A stretch of 64,000 nucleotides of DNA from the NCBI GenBank assembly GCA_030247915.1, contig JAPDRQ010000004.1:248001-312000 (forward strand), read 5' to 3'. A program made the translations under genes and the position numbers. The notes beneath the pieces were generated by a model. That model was given only the letters and a program-made list of their open reading frames with translations. It was not told where the DNA came from and made no database searches. This document shows positions 1 through 11,852 of the stretch, piece by piece (within the stretch, counting starts at the first letter, position 1; each line of letters starts with the position of its first letter). Source of the DNA: Neophaeococcomyces mojaviensis. Its lineage: Eukaryota > Ascomycota > Eurotiomycetes > Chaetothyriales.

Positions 1-66
1 CAGAGTCGACGAATTTTGAGATCCATCAACCTCTTCATCCTTCGATACTCGCCCTTCATACCCACC

Positions 67-645
67 ATGCGTATCTTTGCCTCATCTCACGAGTTTGGCT
101 ACTCGTGGGAAGAAGTGTCGACCAACAACTGGAGGAAATACTGCCCCTGGAATGATAAAGCAGAACACGTCATTGCAGTCGACACGATATCACGAACGGT
201 CGACCCCTCCAGCGGCATACTGAGAACAGAGAGGCTGATCACATGCAAACAAAACGCGCCGCAGTGGGTTCTGTCCATACTGGGTGGCGAGACCACAAGT
301 CAGGTGTACGAGATCTCCTATGTGGATCCCAAGTCCAAGAAGGTCACCATGTGCAGCACAAACATGACCTGGTCGAATCTGCTACAGTGCAGGGAGACCG
401 TCATCTATCAGCCATCGTCGAACGATCAGAAGAACAGGACCGAGTTCATGCAGGAAGCCAAGATTGTTGCGTTTTGTGGTGGCTGGCAGAAGATAAGAAA
501 CAAGATTGAAGAGTCCTGCGTCGAGCGTTTCCGAGAAAATGCTACGCGAGGGCGAGAAGGCTTTGAGATGGTGCTTGAGATGAGTCGGCAAGTCTTTGGG
601 GAAGAGCGAGAACGACTGCGACTGGGACAGCCGGTGACGGTATAA
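67..645 (+). CDS. PRELI/MSF1 (Ups-family) mitochondrial lipid-transfer protein
   Basis: Intronless, 192 codons. It starts with MRIFASSHEFGYSW, the classic opening of the PRELI/MSF1 domain, followed by a well conserved block around WRKYCPWNDKAEHV and then RTERLITCKQ. The domain fills residues 1 to about 170, and a charged helix closes the protein. Known members (yeast Ups1-3, human PRELID/SLMO) carry phosphatidic acid or phosphatidylserine across the mitochondrial intermembrane space with Mdm35. The conserved N-terminus resembles the Ups2/Ups3-SLMO branch more than Ups1, but that assignment is tentative. The ATG at 67 was chosen because the domain begins there; an in-frame upstream extension to position 16 has no ATG. 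Only 66 bases of upstream DNA lie in the window, so its promoter is not visible. Confidence 0.9.
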   Translation: MRIFASSHEFGYSWEEVSTNNWRKYCPWNDKAEHVIAVDTISRTVDPSSGILRTERLITCKQNAPQWVLSILGGETTSQVYEISYVDPKSKKVTMCSTNMTWSNLLQCRETVIYQPSSNDQKNRTEFMQEAKIVAFCGGWQKIRNKIEESCVERFRENATRGREGFEMVLEMSRQVFGEERERLRLGQPVTV

Positions 646-1896
646 GCCCGACCTCCACCATCCCTCACGATAAACACGATTTGGCCTTTCTTGCAGCGTT
701 GAGCAACTCGAGGCGTGTAAAGTGGGTACACTTGCATCTTGAACAGCATTTGAGCGACACGGTTCTAGACAAAAAGAGATAGGGCAAGGCGGCACTCCAA
801 TCATTTCCAGAGTCCCATTATGGCTCTAAATCCTGAGATACCATATAGACTACGTTAGAGAGTTCGTGACATAATAGACACTTTCTACACCTTCACTGCC
901 TTTTCCCTTTCCTGTCTCTCCTGCCCACGCGGCGCCAGGCGTCAAACAACGTATTGAAAAATGGGGGCCAAACTGAGAGTCGGAGACACGATGCTACCCC
1001 CGATGACTCTTCCAGCCTGACATCTGCACACTGTAGGAGTGCATGTGAAAGCTCTGCTGTAGTGATGGATGCTCTCAAGTGGCAGCTTTTTTGGCCGTTG
1101 TTGGTCTGACAGGCATCTTTCAGCTGCCATTCACCTCGTCAGACTCATCAGTAACATGATATCTAGCATGTCCCTGATCTTCATAGCATGAAATCAGACT
1201 ACGGCTTTAAATGCTGCGCTTCGCCTGTCTCGGACATTATTGGCGAGCGGTCGAAAAGGAACACTTCGCCATTGCACTTGCTGCAGGATGAAAGCAATCA
1301 GACACCGTTGGACGGACAAGACGTGGCAGCAAACGCTCAGTGGTGTGAGCGCAGGTACCGACCAATCATGGGTGTGAATCAAAGTAACTTGACATCAAAG
1401 CCAGCGTGAGATCAAGCCCAATTAAGAAGTCAAACAGGCTTCACGAACCAGCCTCCAGGTACGTTGTGGGGCCCCAGGCACGCGGATTGGGTGCACGCGT
1501 CGCTGGAACCCACCGATCAGCAACCAGATTTGGGCCTCGTGCAGGTGGTGCTGGTATCCGCTCGGGAGTCAGTGAAACGCTCGTCCCAAAAGACACCGAC
1601 GGCTCAACCTTGTCATTTAACAAAGTTTTGAAACTGGTAGAACATGGCCGATGCGCTATCGTATCCGTTGACTTTGAGATGCGCCATGAATCTTGCTTCC
1701 CTTGAAGTCTCTGCACCCTCCAGTGTGTTCGACACTTTGCAGCATCACACTGTTGACCTGCCTCTGATCGCTTGCACCGCTTGACGCCCTAAATGCTCAA
1801 GCAAATCTCCGACTTTCTCGTTAATCGCCGATTGGCTACCACCGCAGTAGTTTCCCCTGGGCATTCGCTCAGCAGAAACAGCTGCGTGCAAGCGAC
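646..1896. other. Intergenic region, no gene recognised
   Basis: About 1.25 kb between the PRELI gene and the large hydrolase gene. Open frames here are at most about 100 codons, overlap on both strands and show no family motif. It probably holds the 3' region of the first gene and the promoter and 5' leader of the hydrolase. Confidence 0.6.
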
Positions 1897-4665
1897 ATGC
1901 ACTCGTTCGCCGACGACGATGACGGAGAAACTGGTACGACATTCACCACCACTCGGGCGAGAGCATCCAAAGAGCTGAGACAGACGCATAGGCGACAACG
2001 TTCTGCATCCTGGAGTGCGACCTTTTATTCGAGTACCATCGTGCCTGCGCTTTCCGACAACGAGGCACTATCGTCGTTAATTACCTCCCTCACCTCGATC
2101 ACGGAGACAGCAAAGCCCCCTGTCGCTGGCAAGAAGAAGTCGTTGAAGAAGATTGGAGGGGAAGAAGATGCCGAAGACATAATCAATCGAATCGCGCTTG
2201 CCCCGAGCTTCCACAACACTTTTTACAGAAACGGAAAGACCGTCCCTGGCGATTTCTGCCCTCCGCCTGTCGCTGGCTACACCACAACCTTTGACCCCAA
2301 ATCAACATCGCGACCGAAGACGTCCGGAAGCGAGGCACGTCCCTTCACCAAATTCTCCAAGAAGTCTCAGCTGACTTTGAAAACTGCAAAGCCGCGGAGG
2401 GATCTACAGTCTCCTCAATCCTTCGATTCCGCCGTGGATATTTATTCGCCAGGAAATGAATCTGTGAAGAGTTTACCTCTCTCTGTGAACAGCAAGGTGA
2501 GCCGGACGAAGAGCCCCTTCAAGATGGTTTTCTCCTCGCGCCTGGGCGAACAATATTCTGCCACTCCGGACGCAGAACCCGCACCTCACAAAGCCAGGGA
2601 CGCAAGCCTCGACAGCGACGCAATGCCTGGACCGGTTGAGACTGAGTCGGCTGAAACTGAGTCCGCTGAGACAGATCGTGACCCTCGTCGGTTTTCGGCA
2701 TTTGTGACGCTCAGGAAACTGTCGACCGACTTCGACAATGCTCAATCTGATAGCAGGACCCTTTCTTCATTAAGCCCTTCCACACGAGCTGATCTCAACG
2801 AGAATTTGATACCCTCGAGGCGCTCGTCTTTACGTAACGGTATGAAAAGGGCCTCCACGAGCAGCAAGGATTTGAAGAGTTTGAATATTGATGAGGACCT
2901 GATTGAAGAGAACGATACCACAGTACAGCGCATCCGAGAGTTGCAACAGGCACGGGAGAAGAGGCACAATGAATGGAGGAAGGAGGCTCGAAGATCAGAA
3001 AAGGCTGCCAACCGGATGTCTCTAGCAAATCCCAGCCCCGTGCGACGGACAAGTTCTGCTCGAAACTCGTGGCACTCCAAAGTGCTCGACACACCCGAAC
3101 TTGAAGAACCACCTAATCTCTCCGCCCGACTCGATGGCAATGATCTTGCTGCCATGCCGGCTTTCCTCGAAGCGGCCGAGAATGGACCCCTCACACCAAT
3201 TGAGATAAATGAGCAACCAGCCGACTTGAAACGAAATCTCTCATTCTCTACCTCCACAACACCTTCGTTATCTAGTACAAGGAAGCACAGAAAGAGGCTG
3301 TCCGATAGCATAAAACGATCATCATCCATACAACGGAATGTCCCCGACGATGCGAAAGCCGTCGCAGACGAGGTCGAAGCCTTTCTCGCTTCGCCGCGAC
3401 TCACACAGAAAATACGCCATCCTCGTACCGGGCGCACCATTGCCTTCTCTGAGGTTGGTGACCCGGAAGGCTTCGTCGTTATCTGCTGCGTGGGCATGGG
3501 CCTGACCCGATATGTCACCTCCTTCTACGATGATATCGCCAAAGCACAGAAGCTACGGATCATCACCCCTGACAGACCTGGCGTAGGCGAAACCACTTCC
3601 ATGCCAGATGAGAGAAACACACCTCTTGCGTGGGTGGATGACGTCGCAGTGATCTGTTCAAGTCTGGGTATCGAGAAGTTCTCTCTTCTCGCCCACTCTG
3701 CAGGCGCGATCTACGCCTTAGCTACAGCGCTCAAAATGCCCCAATATGTGCGTGGGCGTATACATCTGTTGGGCCCGTGGATCCCACCATCACAGCTGGC
3801 AGCGTCGCAAGACGGACAAGCCAAAGCCGTAAATCTACCAACTAGCCACAAGATACTGAGCTTCTTGCCCGCATCGTTCATGAAAGCTGCTAACTCAAGA
3901 TTCTTGAGCGCAACGAGTGCGAGCATTGAACCTGCCAGTCGGAAGCAACGGAAGAAGGATAGGGCATCTGCACTCGATCTGGCCCTGGATGATTCCATGT
4001 TCGAAGAAGCAGACGCTTGGCCTGCCGCTAACATGCCAGATAGCAGTTCAACCCTACCAACTCCGGAAGCTAGTCCGAGAAAGCCCCGAGCAGTGTCATG
4101 TTACCAGACAACCATGCACCTGCATAGCCCTCCACTGTCACCAACCCTTGGCGTTGCACTACGATCGCAGACCCTATCACCACCTCCAATCTCTATTGCA
4201 CCCACCGCATCGCGTCGGGTAATGACGCCTCACGCACGGGAGAAACTATACAACACTACCCTTACACATAGAACCTGGTCTCTGGCCACTCTTAATGCCA
4301 ATCCTGCCGTTGACCTCGTCATATGCTTAGAGCGCCGTCGCCCGATCGGCTTCAGGTACACCGACATCACACGGAGTGTTGTGGTCCATCATGGTGCCAA
4401 TGACAACCGTGTACCACTCGAAAATGTACGCTGGCTGAGCAATGCTATGAAAAGATGTGAATTGAGGGTTCTCGAGACTGAGGGCCATGGACTGATGGCG
4501 AGTGCAACCGTCATGAGTAATGTGCTTGCCGAAGTTGGTAAGGAGTGGGAAGAGTGGGCCGCGATTATCAGGACGAAAGAAAAGGAAAGCCGGCGGCAGG
4601 AAAGAGAAGAACAAGAACGGGTAAAAGCGAGCAACAGGGAGAGGAAAGGTTATCCGCGATGGTAG
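1897..4665 (+). CDS. Large alpha/beta-hydrolase protein with disordered N-terminus
   Basis: Single exon, 922 codons. Residues 1 to about 490 are rich in Ser, Pro, Lys and Glu and look disordered, with a coiled-coil-like charged stretch near residues 330-380. The hydrolase fold starts near residue 500 (GRTIAFSEVGDPEG). The nucleophile elbow is AHSAG with Ser601. Asp836 in GANDNRVPLEN and His864 in TEGHGLM complete a plausible triad. A Ser/Pro-rich insertion of about 150 residues sits between strand 6 and the acid residue. The C-terminus is a highly charged helix (KEKESRRQEREEQERVK). The fold is that of lipases and esterases, but the substrate is unknown. The length is far above the usual 300 residues, so the N-terminal half may target or regulate it. 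The first ATG is used; later in-frame ATGs are possible. Confidence 0.85.
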   Translation: MHSFADDDDGETGTTFTTTRARASKELRQTHRRQRSASWSATFYSSTIVPALSDNEALSSLITSLTSITETAKPPVAGKKKSLKKIGGEEDAEDIINRIALAPSFHNTFYRNGKTVPGDFCPPPVAGYTTTFDPKSTSRPKTSGSEARPFTKFSKKSQLTLKTAKPRRDLQSPQSFDSAVDIYSPGNESVKSLPLSVNSKVSRTKSPFKMVFSSRLGEQYSATPDAEPAPHKARDASLDSDAMPGPVETESAETESAETDRDPRRFSAFVTLRKLSTDFDNAQSDSRTLSSLSPSTRADLNENLIPSRRSSLRNGMKRASTSSKDLKSLNIDEDLIEENDTTVQRIRELQQAREKRHNEWRKEARRSEKAANRMSLANPSPVRRTSSARNSWHSKVLDTPELEEPPNLSARLDGNDLAAMPAFLEAAENGPLTPIEINEQPADLKRNLSFSTSTTPSLSSTRKHRKRLSDSIKRSSSIQRNVPDDAKAVADEVEAFLASPRLTQKIRHPRTGRTIAFSEVGDPEGFVVICCVGMGLTRYVTSFYDDIAKAQKLRIITPDRPGVGETTSMPDERNTPLAWVDDVAVICSSLGIEKFSLLAHSAGAIYALATALKMPQYVRGRIHLLGPWIPPSQLAASQDGQAKAVNLPTSHKILSFLPASFMKAANSRFLSATSASIEPASRKQRKKDRASALDLALDDSMFEEADAWPAANMPDSSSTLPTPEASPRKPRAVSCYQTTMHLHSPPLSPTLGVALRSQTLSPPPISIAPTASRRVMTPHAREKLYNTTLTHRTWSLATLNANPAVDLVICLERRRPIGFRYTDITRSVVVHHGANDNRVPLENVRWLSNAMKRCELRVLETEGHGLMASATVMSNVLAEVGKEWEEWAAIIRTKEKESRRQEREEQERVKASNRERKGYPRW

Positions 4666-5725
4666 CAGACTGTTCTTTGAGCACCATCACAAACACATCG
4701 GCGCAATTTTGGACGCTTAACGACCAGGTTCAAGGGACAACATCAATGTCATTTTCTACGATACCCAGCAAGTAACTTCAGAGCGACTAATATGAACAGT
4801 GGAATATCCGCAAGGGCGGGAGGAAATCTCATTAGACATTTGCGAGGTACAAAATCAGGTATAGGGACGAAGCGCATATCGCGAACCTGCTCCAGGCAAA
4901 GGGAGCGGAGAAGGAAATGTGACACGAACTTTTACGAAATGAATACTCTTTCGCAAGCCTCCAACTCTGACGTGAGATTTCCTATAGATCTTCCTACCTC
5001 AGTCTCTGCACAACTACACTTTCGAGGGCCATTGGCCATCTTCACCAAGACAACGTTTTTATGATTTGTCTGTCCACTATATTCACTGATACTGAATCCG
5101 CCAACCCAGACACTTGCCAGCAACCACTCTCATCGTGACCACGATTCAATCTTGACTACTTTTGTTAGGCTGTCCATCACGTCGTACGTGTCATGCCTTC
5201 TTGATCTCGATTTCCAACTCTTCTCGGCGTGTTTCATCTCCTTTCAACAAACATGTCATTGCACACTTTGCGTTGACTGTGCTGGGTATTTGCACTGTCT
5301 GAAATACGTATTAATCGAGGGTGAGCATGGGAGCGATACCTGGAGACTGGAAATAGACGTGTTGTGAAGGAAAGATCCGGTCAGAGCACAAGCGATTGAG
5401 ACGGGATAGGGTAATGTGTTGGATGTAGGCTGTTGTAACGGTGCTTGGCCAGGTGGATAATGGAGGATGGGAGGAAAGTATCCCGTGTCGGAAAAAGATG
5501 TCACACCAGGTATCCTTTGGGAGAGGGAGGGTATTGCGGAATGATATGTACGTGAAAGAAGGAATTGAGACAGTCAAAAAGAGGACGGCAGTTGTGAAAG
5601 TCGTGGTGCTTTATCAGTGAAGTGAATAAATAAGAAAGGAGTTCATCATCTTGATCATCATATCAATCTGTAGCTGAATATCAAGCTCACTTTTTCTCCA
5701 GGACTGCTACTTACTCTAACGTGAC
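4666..5725. other. Intergenic region between convergent genes
   Basis: About 1.06 kb between the 3' ends of the hydrolase gene (plus strand) and the AtuA-like gene (minus strand). It holds only short overlapping frames without recognisable motifs. Two 3' untranslated regions are expected here. Confidence 0.6.
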
Positions 5726-7805
5726 TCAGAGGTTTGCTCTCCTGCTCTCCTTAATTGCACTCATGTCCCTGACAATGCTCTCAGGCACATCAACGACCTT
5801 GTCGCGTATGTAATCGGCAAATCCCTTCCCTAGCGCGTCCAATAATCTGCAACTACTTACGCCTCGTCCCAGTGGTCCGTAGATCACGAAATGCACGGCA
5901 AGCAGATTGGGAAATTCACACCTCTCAATGAAGAAATCAGCTCGCCAGTCATCACCCATCAGATCTTGCATCTTAGCGCGTGTCAAGAAGGACTGTAGCC
6001 ACGGGTAGTGCTCTGCTTTCCGCACGAACAGGCCAATGTTGATGTTCGCTCCCTTGTCGCCGGAGCGCGCAAGAACGACATCACCGAGCCGAACTTTTGT
6101 TGTAGGACCGAGTGAGGAAATATCAACGGGGTTGGCTGTCTCATAGTTTTCTCGAGGCGCCAATTTCTGATATTTTGGAGGGTGTCCTGCTTCGGCCTTC
6201 TTCGCGACCGTGCCGTCAACTGCGAGGATGGCGACGCCTTCGGAAAGCTCGTCTTGTGGTTTGAGGCCGGGATAGAAAGCAAGGTAAGATCGAGGAAGAG
6301 CAGTTCGCATGTCCAGGGAAAGGTGGAAGCCAGAGTAGTGTTGCATGCCAAACTCGGAAAATGTCTTTAGGAGGCCATACAGAGTGGACTGCAGAACGGT
6401 ATTGTCAGTATATTCAGTTCAGAGTTTATCACAATGCGCGCATCCTTACCTCTGAATCAGCTTGAGCAAAGCATCTCAAGTAAGTTGTGCTCTCGAATTG
6501 AGACCTCGGATTTGGTGCTGGCGTGCCTAGCTCCTGGAAGTCCAGCAACTGAAACTTGTCCGACAGTCCCTTCTGTTGAAGACCAAATCTGAGCTGCTTC
6601 TGCAGCAAGGCATATTTGGACTTCGTGGCATAGCCTGTTGCATTGAACAATATCTGTGATTCGTAGCCACCATGGTAGAAAATGGCAAGTTTCGTGGTAG
6701 GTGGCGGAGGATAACCCCTGATATTAGATAGCTTAACACGATTCTTCCCTACCTGCTCAATTTTCAACTCTTTGGTATCAGCTGTGACATCTGAGTTGAG
6801 ATAGATGCTGCCCTGAAGTTCATACAGAAATTGACAGGTCACGTTATCGACATTGACTAAACCTTTCGTGTTTTCGTGCTTAGTGATAACAGATGTACCA
6901 TCAGCAGCCACTTCAGCAATTCCAAATGGCAAGTCCACGAAATTCTCGAGATCGTACTCGTCGAAGCCTGCAAAGTTGGAGCCGCAGACGTAGGCTGAGC
7001 ATTCGATGAGGTGGCCAGCAATAAGTGTTCCAGCAAGCTGATTATAGTCTTCATCGGTCCAGTTGTGCCACCACCATGCAGCTCCGATGACAGGAGATGC
7101 ATCAGCCACTCTACCGCAAATGATTATGTCAGCACCAAGCTCTAGTCCTGTGCCATGTCAGTCAAAGCATATGCTGCACAGCACGAGATGACTAACCTTT
7201 GACAATACCCCGAGCTCCAAGGTAGACATTGGCTGAGACGATGGGTTTGCCCTTTGTGTCGACTAGTGCTGTTGCATTCTCCATCAAGGAGATGTGATCA
7301 TTCTCCCCATCAAGATGCTGAGGCAGCTTGCCGGTCTTCTCAAGCTCGGCTTTGACTTCTTCGACCAGATTGTCTCCATAGACATACGCAACCTTGAGAT
7401 CATAACCCCTTTCTGCAACAAGTGCTTGTGTCTTTCGAGCCTTACCAGTCCATGTCAGTAATGCATTGTGATGCCCTCCTCGAAGCACAGACTTACCAGT
7501 CCGGCAGGATTCAATGCTCCGCCATTGATAATCACTTTGATTCTCTTCTCATTCAGTACATCCAATGTCTCAGCTATACCATCCCATGCAGTGGGCTCCC
7601 ATCCATCATGCTGTCCAACAGCCATCTTCTCAGCATTCTCAGCGAGGTTCATTTCTGCCAGATAGTCACCAGTGATGAAGTCAATGGGGCCCTGAGTGGC
7701 TTGTCGCCGCATCTGATATCCCGGATCGCCTCTAGCACCTGAACAATTGGCGATTCGGACAGGTCGAGAACCTCTGCCGTGCCATTGGTCGCCTGCGTCG
7801 CCCAT
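5726..7805 (-). CDS. AtuA-like (DUF1446) acyclic terpene utilisation family protein
   Basis: Four exons: 7805-7497, 7440-7197, 7147-6450 and 6388-5726. The joins keep frame and give 637 residues. The AtuA domain covers about residues 10-440, with VRIANCSGARGDPGY, ITGDYLAEMN, VIINGGALNPAG and IIICGRVADASPV all conserved. The C-terminal AtuA-like ferredoxin-fold domain follows, with VRLGDVVLARSGDKGANINI. Bacterial AtuA is encoded with the citronellol/geraniol degradation genes, but its exact reaction is not settled. The fungal protein is a fusion of the two domains that are separate in some bacteria. It diverges from a CoA-transferase gene only 551 bp away, which suggests co-regulation in the catabolism of a carboxylic acid. 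The start is the ATG at 7805; an in-frame non-ATG extension reaches 7850. Confidence 0.88.
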
Positions 7806-8356
7806 GTTGATCTTGTTGCTGAGCTCACAATATGGTAAAGTTAACTTCAATGCTCGTTGGTCAATAACAAACCGATCAAGACGTTAGATGCTTGGCAAGC
7901 TGTATGCAGTTTTGGTCCTGATCGGGTCAACAAGTCTGTGTGGTGAGCAATGGTTCTGATGTTGCTCAGCGAATACTACAACATCTAGCCTCTAATCTAT
8001 ATTAGCATCGTGTTAGGGAAACACTGGCCAGTGTGAAGACCGAGGCCTGCGATGTTGTTCGGCAAGGACGATATCAAGAAAGGCTTACGATAGGGTGTGG
8101 AGATGCACATGAGTCCACCAGAAACGGCATCTCCGCATGTTAATTCAAACACAACGAATCAGCATCAAAACGAGCCTTCTGAACTGACTCGCTCTCACCC
8201 GAGGTTCGAAGTAGAGTTTGACTGTTCGCAATTGAAAGGACTGTGGCATCGTGCTCTTGAACATACTAGAGATCGCGTTTGCATTTTTCCATATTCAAAT
8301 CCGCAGCGACTTGGTTTTACTCCAGCGTAAGTAGATCAACCAGATTCGTATCCAAA
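7806..8356. promoter_or_regulatory. Divergent promoter, AtuA-like gene / CoA-transferase gene
   Basis: The 551-bp space separates two start codons that point away from each other, so it must hold both promoters. A perfect 7-bp inverted repeat, CCGATCA at 7872-7878 and TGATCGG at 7919-7925, contains CGG half-sites of the sort bound by Zn2Cys6 regulators. Binding is not shown by the sequence. No clear TATA box was picked out. Confidence 0.5.
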
Positions 8357-10135
8357 ATGGGTAGCATCGGCGTTACAAAACAATACTCAGTGCCCTCCGA
8401 AGCGCGTACAGTCCTGCGTGAAGGCATTCTTCAAAACCCAAAGATCGCATCACTCCTTCCTGCAGGGACTGCAGACTTCGTTGACCGCATTACATTCACT
8501 GGCAATGATGCACCCTCAATTCCCATCAATTGGCGATTTGCTGAGTCTGCAGCTGCGCTGAAAGGCCTTGAGGCATGCATGGTCGCACAGCTGGTTAAGC
8601 GCAAATACAACATTGATATCTCCAGCGCAAGCATCAATACTGATCATGCATCTCTGTACTTCATGTCAACCCTCATCTGGTCGTTCGTTGATGGCAGTCA
8701 GATGTCATTGCTGAGTTCCAACAAGCACTTGGATAAATACTTTCCCAATTATGACTTCCACAAAATGAGCAGTAGCCTGTATCGCATGGCTACAACGAAC
8801 ATCTATCAGACGAAAGACGCTAAGTATTTCCATCTTCATGGAAGCATGAATCCAGAGCCAAGTCTTGATAGCATTGGATTGCTGCATGATGGTCCAAGCA
8901 AAGACTGGGAAGAAGCAATGAAGCCATTCATGGAGAGAATGAGTCAGATCGAGAGTGCCGAGATGCAGAGGCTTGCTAGTGATGTATATAAGCAGGCAGG
9001 CGTGATCTGCGAGTCTGTGGAATCATTTCGGCAAACGGAACATGGAAAGGCAAACGCACATGTTGCACTGTTTGAAGTCCACGATGCTCCTAATCCTAAA
9101 CAACCCGCAAGTTGGTGGCCTGACACCCCCCAGACATCGGCCCAGCGACCATTGGCAGGTCTCAAAGTGGTTGACATCACCCGAGTGATTGCTGCACCGG
9201 CTGTCACAAGAGGTTTGGCCGAACTGGGAGCCTCGGTCATGCGCATTACTTCGAAGAATGTTTGTGACTTTTCCGCACTGCACTGCGATCTCAGTTGGGG
9301 CAAGTGGAATTGCAGTATTGACCTAAAGACCGAGGAAGGGCGCACGCAACTGGCGGAGTTGATCAAAGACGCTGATGTTGTCGTTCAAGGATATCGCCCC
9401 GATGTGCTCGATAAATATGGATTCAGCCAACAAGGCATCATTGATCTGGTGAAAGACCGACCGCGAGGCATAATCTCAGCACGAGAGAACTGCTACGGCT
9501 GGAATGGTCCGTGGTATTATCGCAGTGGATGGCAACAAATCTCAGATGCTTGTGTCGGAATCTCCGAATCATTTGGGCGCGCCATGGGCTTGAAGAACGG
9601 CGAAGCTGTGACGCCGGTTTTCCCTAACAGTGATTACATGACCGGAATTGCTGGTGTTGCTGGCATCCTCACAGCGATCATGAGGCGGGCTGAACAGGGA
9701 GGCAGCTACAAGGTCGACTTGAGTTTGAACTACTACAACCAGTGGCTTGCTGAGAGCTGCGGCGAGTATCCGGAAGACGTTTGGCAAGACGTCTGGCAGC
9801 GAAATGGCAAGCAGGTTTTCAGGTAAGATTGATATCGTCTGACCCCGTGTGTTTTGAGCGTTGCTGATATCATCTGAAGGTGTTACAGCAACATGAACCA
9901 GACTATACCGGCATATCTGAAGATGATCGAGGAGAACAGTAGTGATATTGTGTTCAACCCAAAGTTCTTCGAGGAGCGCGACTCGAAAGCGCTCGACGTA
10001 AAAATTCGAACCGTGAAGCCGATTGTGAGCTATCCGGGTGATGAAGTCAAATTGGGGTACAATGTTGGAACAAGGGGGAATGGCAAGGACGCTCCGAAAT
10101 GGCCCTCGGATCTAATGACTGAAATTGTTTCTTGA
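8357..10135 (+). CDS. Class III (CaiB/BaiF) CoA-transferase
   Basis: Two exons, 8357-9822 and 9889-10135, joined by a GTAAGA...CAG intron of 66 nt, give 570 residues. The C-terminal half carries the family core: PLAGLKVVDITRVIAAPA, then GLAELGASVMRI, and the catalytic-loop motif NSDYMTGIAGVAGIL, in which Asp426 corresponds to the acyl-carrying aspartate of formyl-CoA transferase. The N-terminal 270 residues are a diverged copy of the same fold, the usual two-part build of long fungal CaiB proteins. The enzyme should move CoA between carboxylic acids. Its divergent neighbour is the AtuA-like gene, and a monocarboxylate-type carrier lies downstream. The start ATG at 8357 lies in AAAATGG context; the frame is open further upstream without ATG. 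Confidence 0.88.
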
Positions 10136-11852
10136 TCATAACTATTATAAAAGGAGTTGAGATTCTCTCATCTCACGTCAACGTGCGTGCAAGACACGTG
10201 ACGTTGGTGGCGTTGCCATGATTGTCATCCCTTCAAGCTGGGCTTGTGTCCAAGGTGCTTGCAATTATATATATCCTATCAGCCTAGACAATCAGAATCT
10301 ACGTCTGTGCCTCACCAATGACCATCCAGTAAATGACCATGAGCCTGAATCGCAGGTTGCTAGAAGGTTTTCAGGTACATTTTGAGAAACATACACATTC
10401 TGCGGCATAAATGCCACAACAATCAAAGTGGTTGCCATAGTTTTTTCAAGATCTTTGTTCAAATCTGTCCAGTACAATTATTTGCTTCTATCGCCTGCTA
10501 CCTAGCCATGTCGACATTCGTTGTCTTCGTAGCTATTGACTAAATGCTTGCGCAAAATTTACACACTATCGAAGATCAGTTGTAAACTTTTCGAAGAACT
10601 TCACATTTTTTCAAGCTCGCATTCGACCACGACTCGTGCCAAGCTAAGCAACAAAGCGGCATTGAAGCACGTGCTTGACCTCGACCATTCTGTCTTCTCC
10701 TTGGACTCGTAGTTTGATTCCTTAGACCCTTGTCAAGTTTAAATGTCAACGCAATCACTAGCGCTATGGTTTGGCAGGGGGATCCGGATTTGAGTTGTTG
10801 GCGATGGAGAGAGGACTGGGAAGCCGACACGATCGATATGATCTGTGTAGGAACCTATGACGATGTGTTGAGAGGAGGGATGATATCGAAAGTGTCTGAG
10901 TTGGAGCTAGAAGAATTGTGTCTGAGTTGCCCAAGCTGGATCTCACAGCCTTATTCCGAGACAGCTTCAGTCAGGTTCAAGAGCTCAAAGCTTTAAGTAG
11001 AAGCATATGATGATGAGCGACCACAAACTCGAGTCAAATCTTAGTCGGCACTACTGATCAGGATGTTCATGTTTTGAATGAAATCCTCATCTCGATCAAT
11101 GGATATAACTCGGAGTTGTCAATCAAGATCGAAACACTTATTACGAACAAAGATTGAGAAGCAATGTGTTAGGTAGCAGTAACAATGGAAACTTGTTGGT
11201 ATTCAACGACCAAAATGCATCAATATCAAGCATCACTATTCAAGTTCAGATCATCGAAGATCTGACACTCTAGAGCTTGTATCTAACTGTAGATTTTGAG
11301 GTTTCTTGAAAGTTTAAGCAGTTGTTGTCCGTCTTCCGAAAGTACCGACGAATGCAGGACATCACAATAGCGCTCGGATTTACCTAGGTAGACTTTAGAT
11401 TCACGACCGAATCACAACACACGTTCGATCTACAGGTCGACCCATTATTAATCACGTGTGGAGACTTACCATCTTACCAAGCGAGAGGAAATTTATAGAA
11501 GGTCATACTCACCAACACGTGGATCGAACTTTCGCATATTTCACCTAGGGGCAGCTACTGACACCGGTGTTTGAGCTTCCTACATAAGCTTAGTGGAATG
11601 AGGGAAGTGGCGTTTGTAATCTATGGAGTCATCGTACGAAGTTTCGAACACCGAAGCGCGAGAAGCTCCGCGTCGGCCTGAAAAAAAGAGAACTTCAATG
11701 TTCTTGCGGTTTCATCGACTTCTTGCATACATAATGTCGTCTTTCCTTATGAGGAATTCTGAACGTGGTGCTTTCAACACAAATTCTCAGTTGCGACGTC
11801 ATATCTGAAAGTTAGCCGACGAATTTCATAAGCGAACCGAATCTATTACAGC
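10136..11852. other. Long intergenic region, no gene recognised
   Basis: About 1.7 kb between the CoA-transferase and the MFS carrier. The longest open frame (about 88 codons near 10730-10996) has no family motif and a random-looking composition. Two E-box/CRE-like words, CACGTCAACGTG at 10174-10185 and CACGTGACGTTG at 10195-10206, lie close together just past the CoA-transferase stop. The rest is AT-leaning and featureless by eye. Confidence 0.5.

Noticed and set aside
2742..3518. 258-codon open frame on the minus strand inside the hydrolase gene
   Set aside because: It lies wholly antisense to a well supported coding exon, is Ser/Arg/Leu-rich in the way of antisense frames, and shows no domain.
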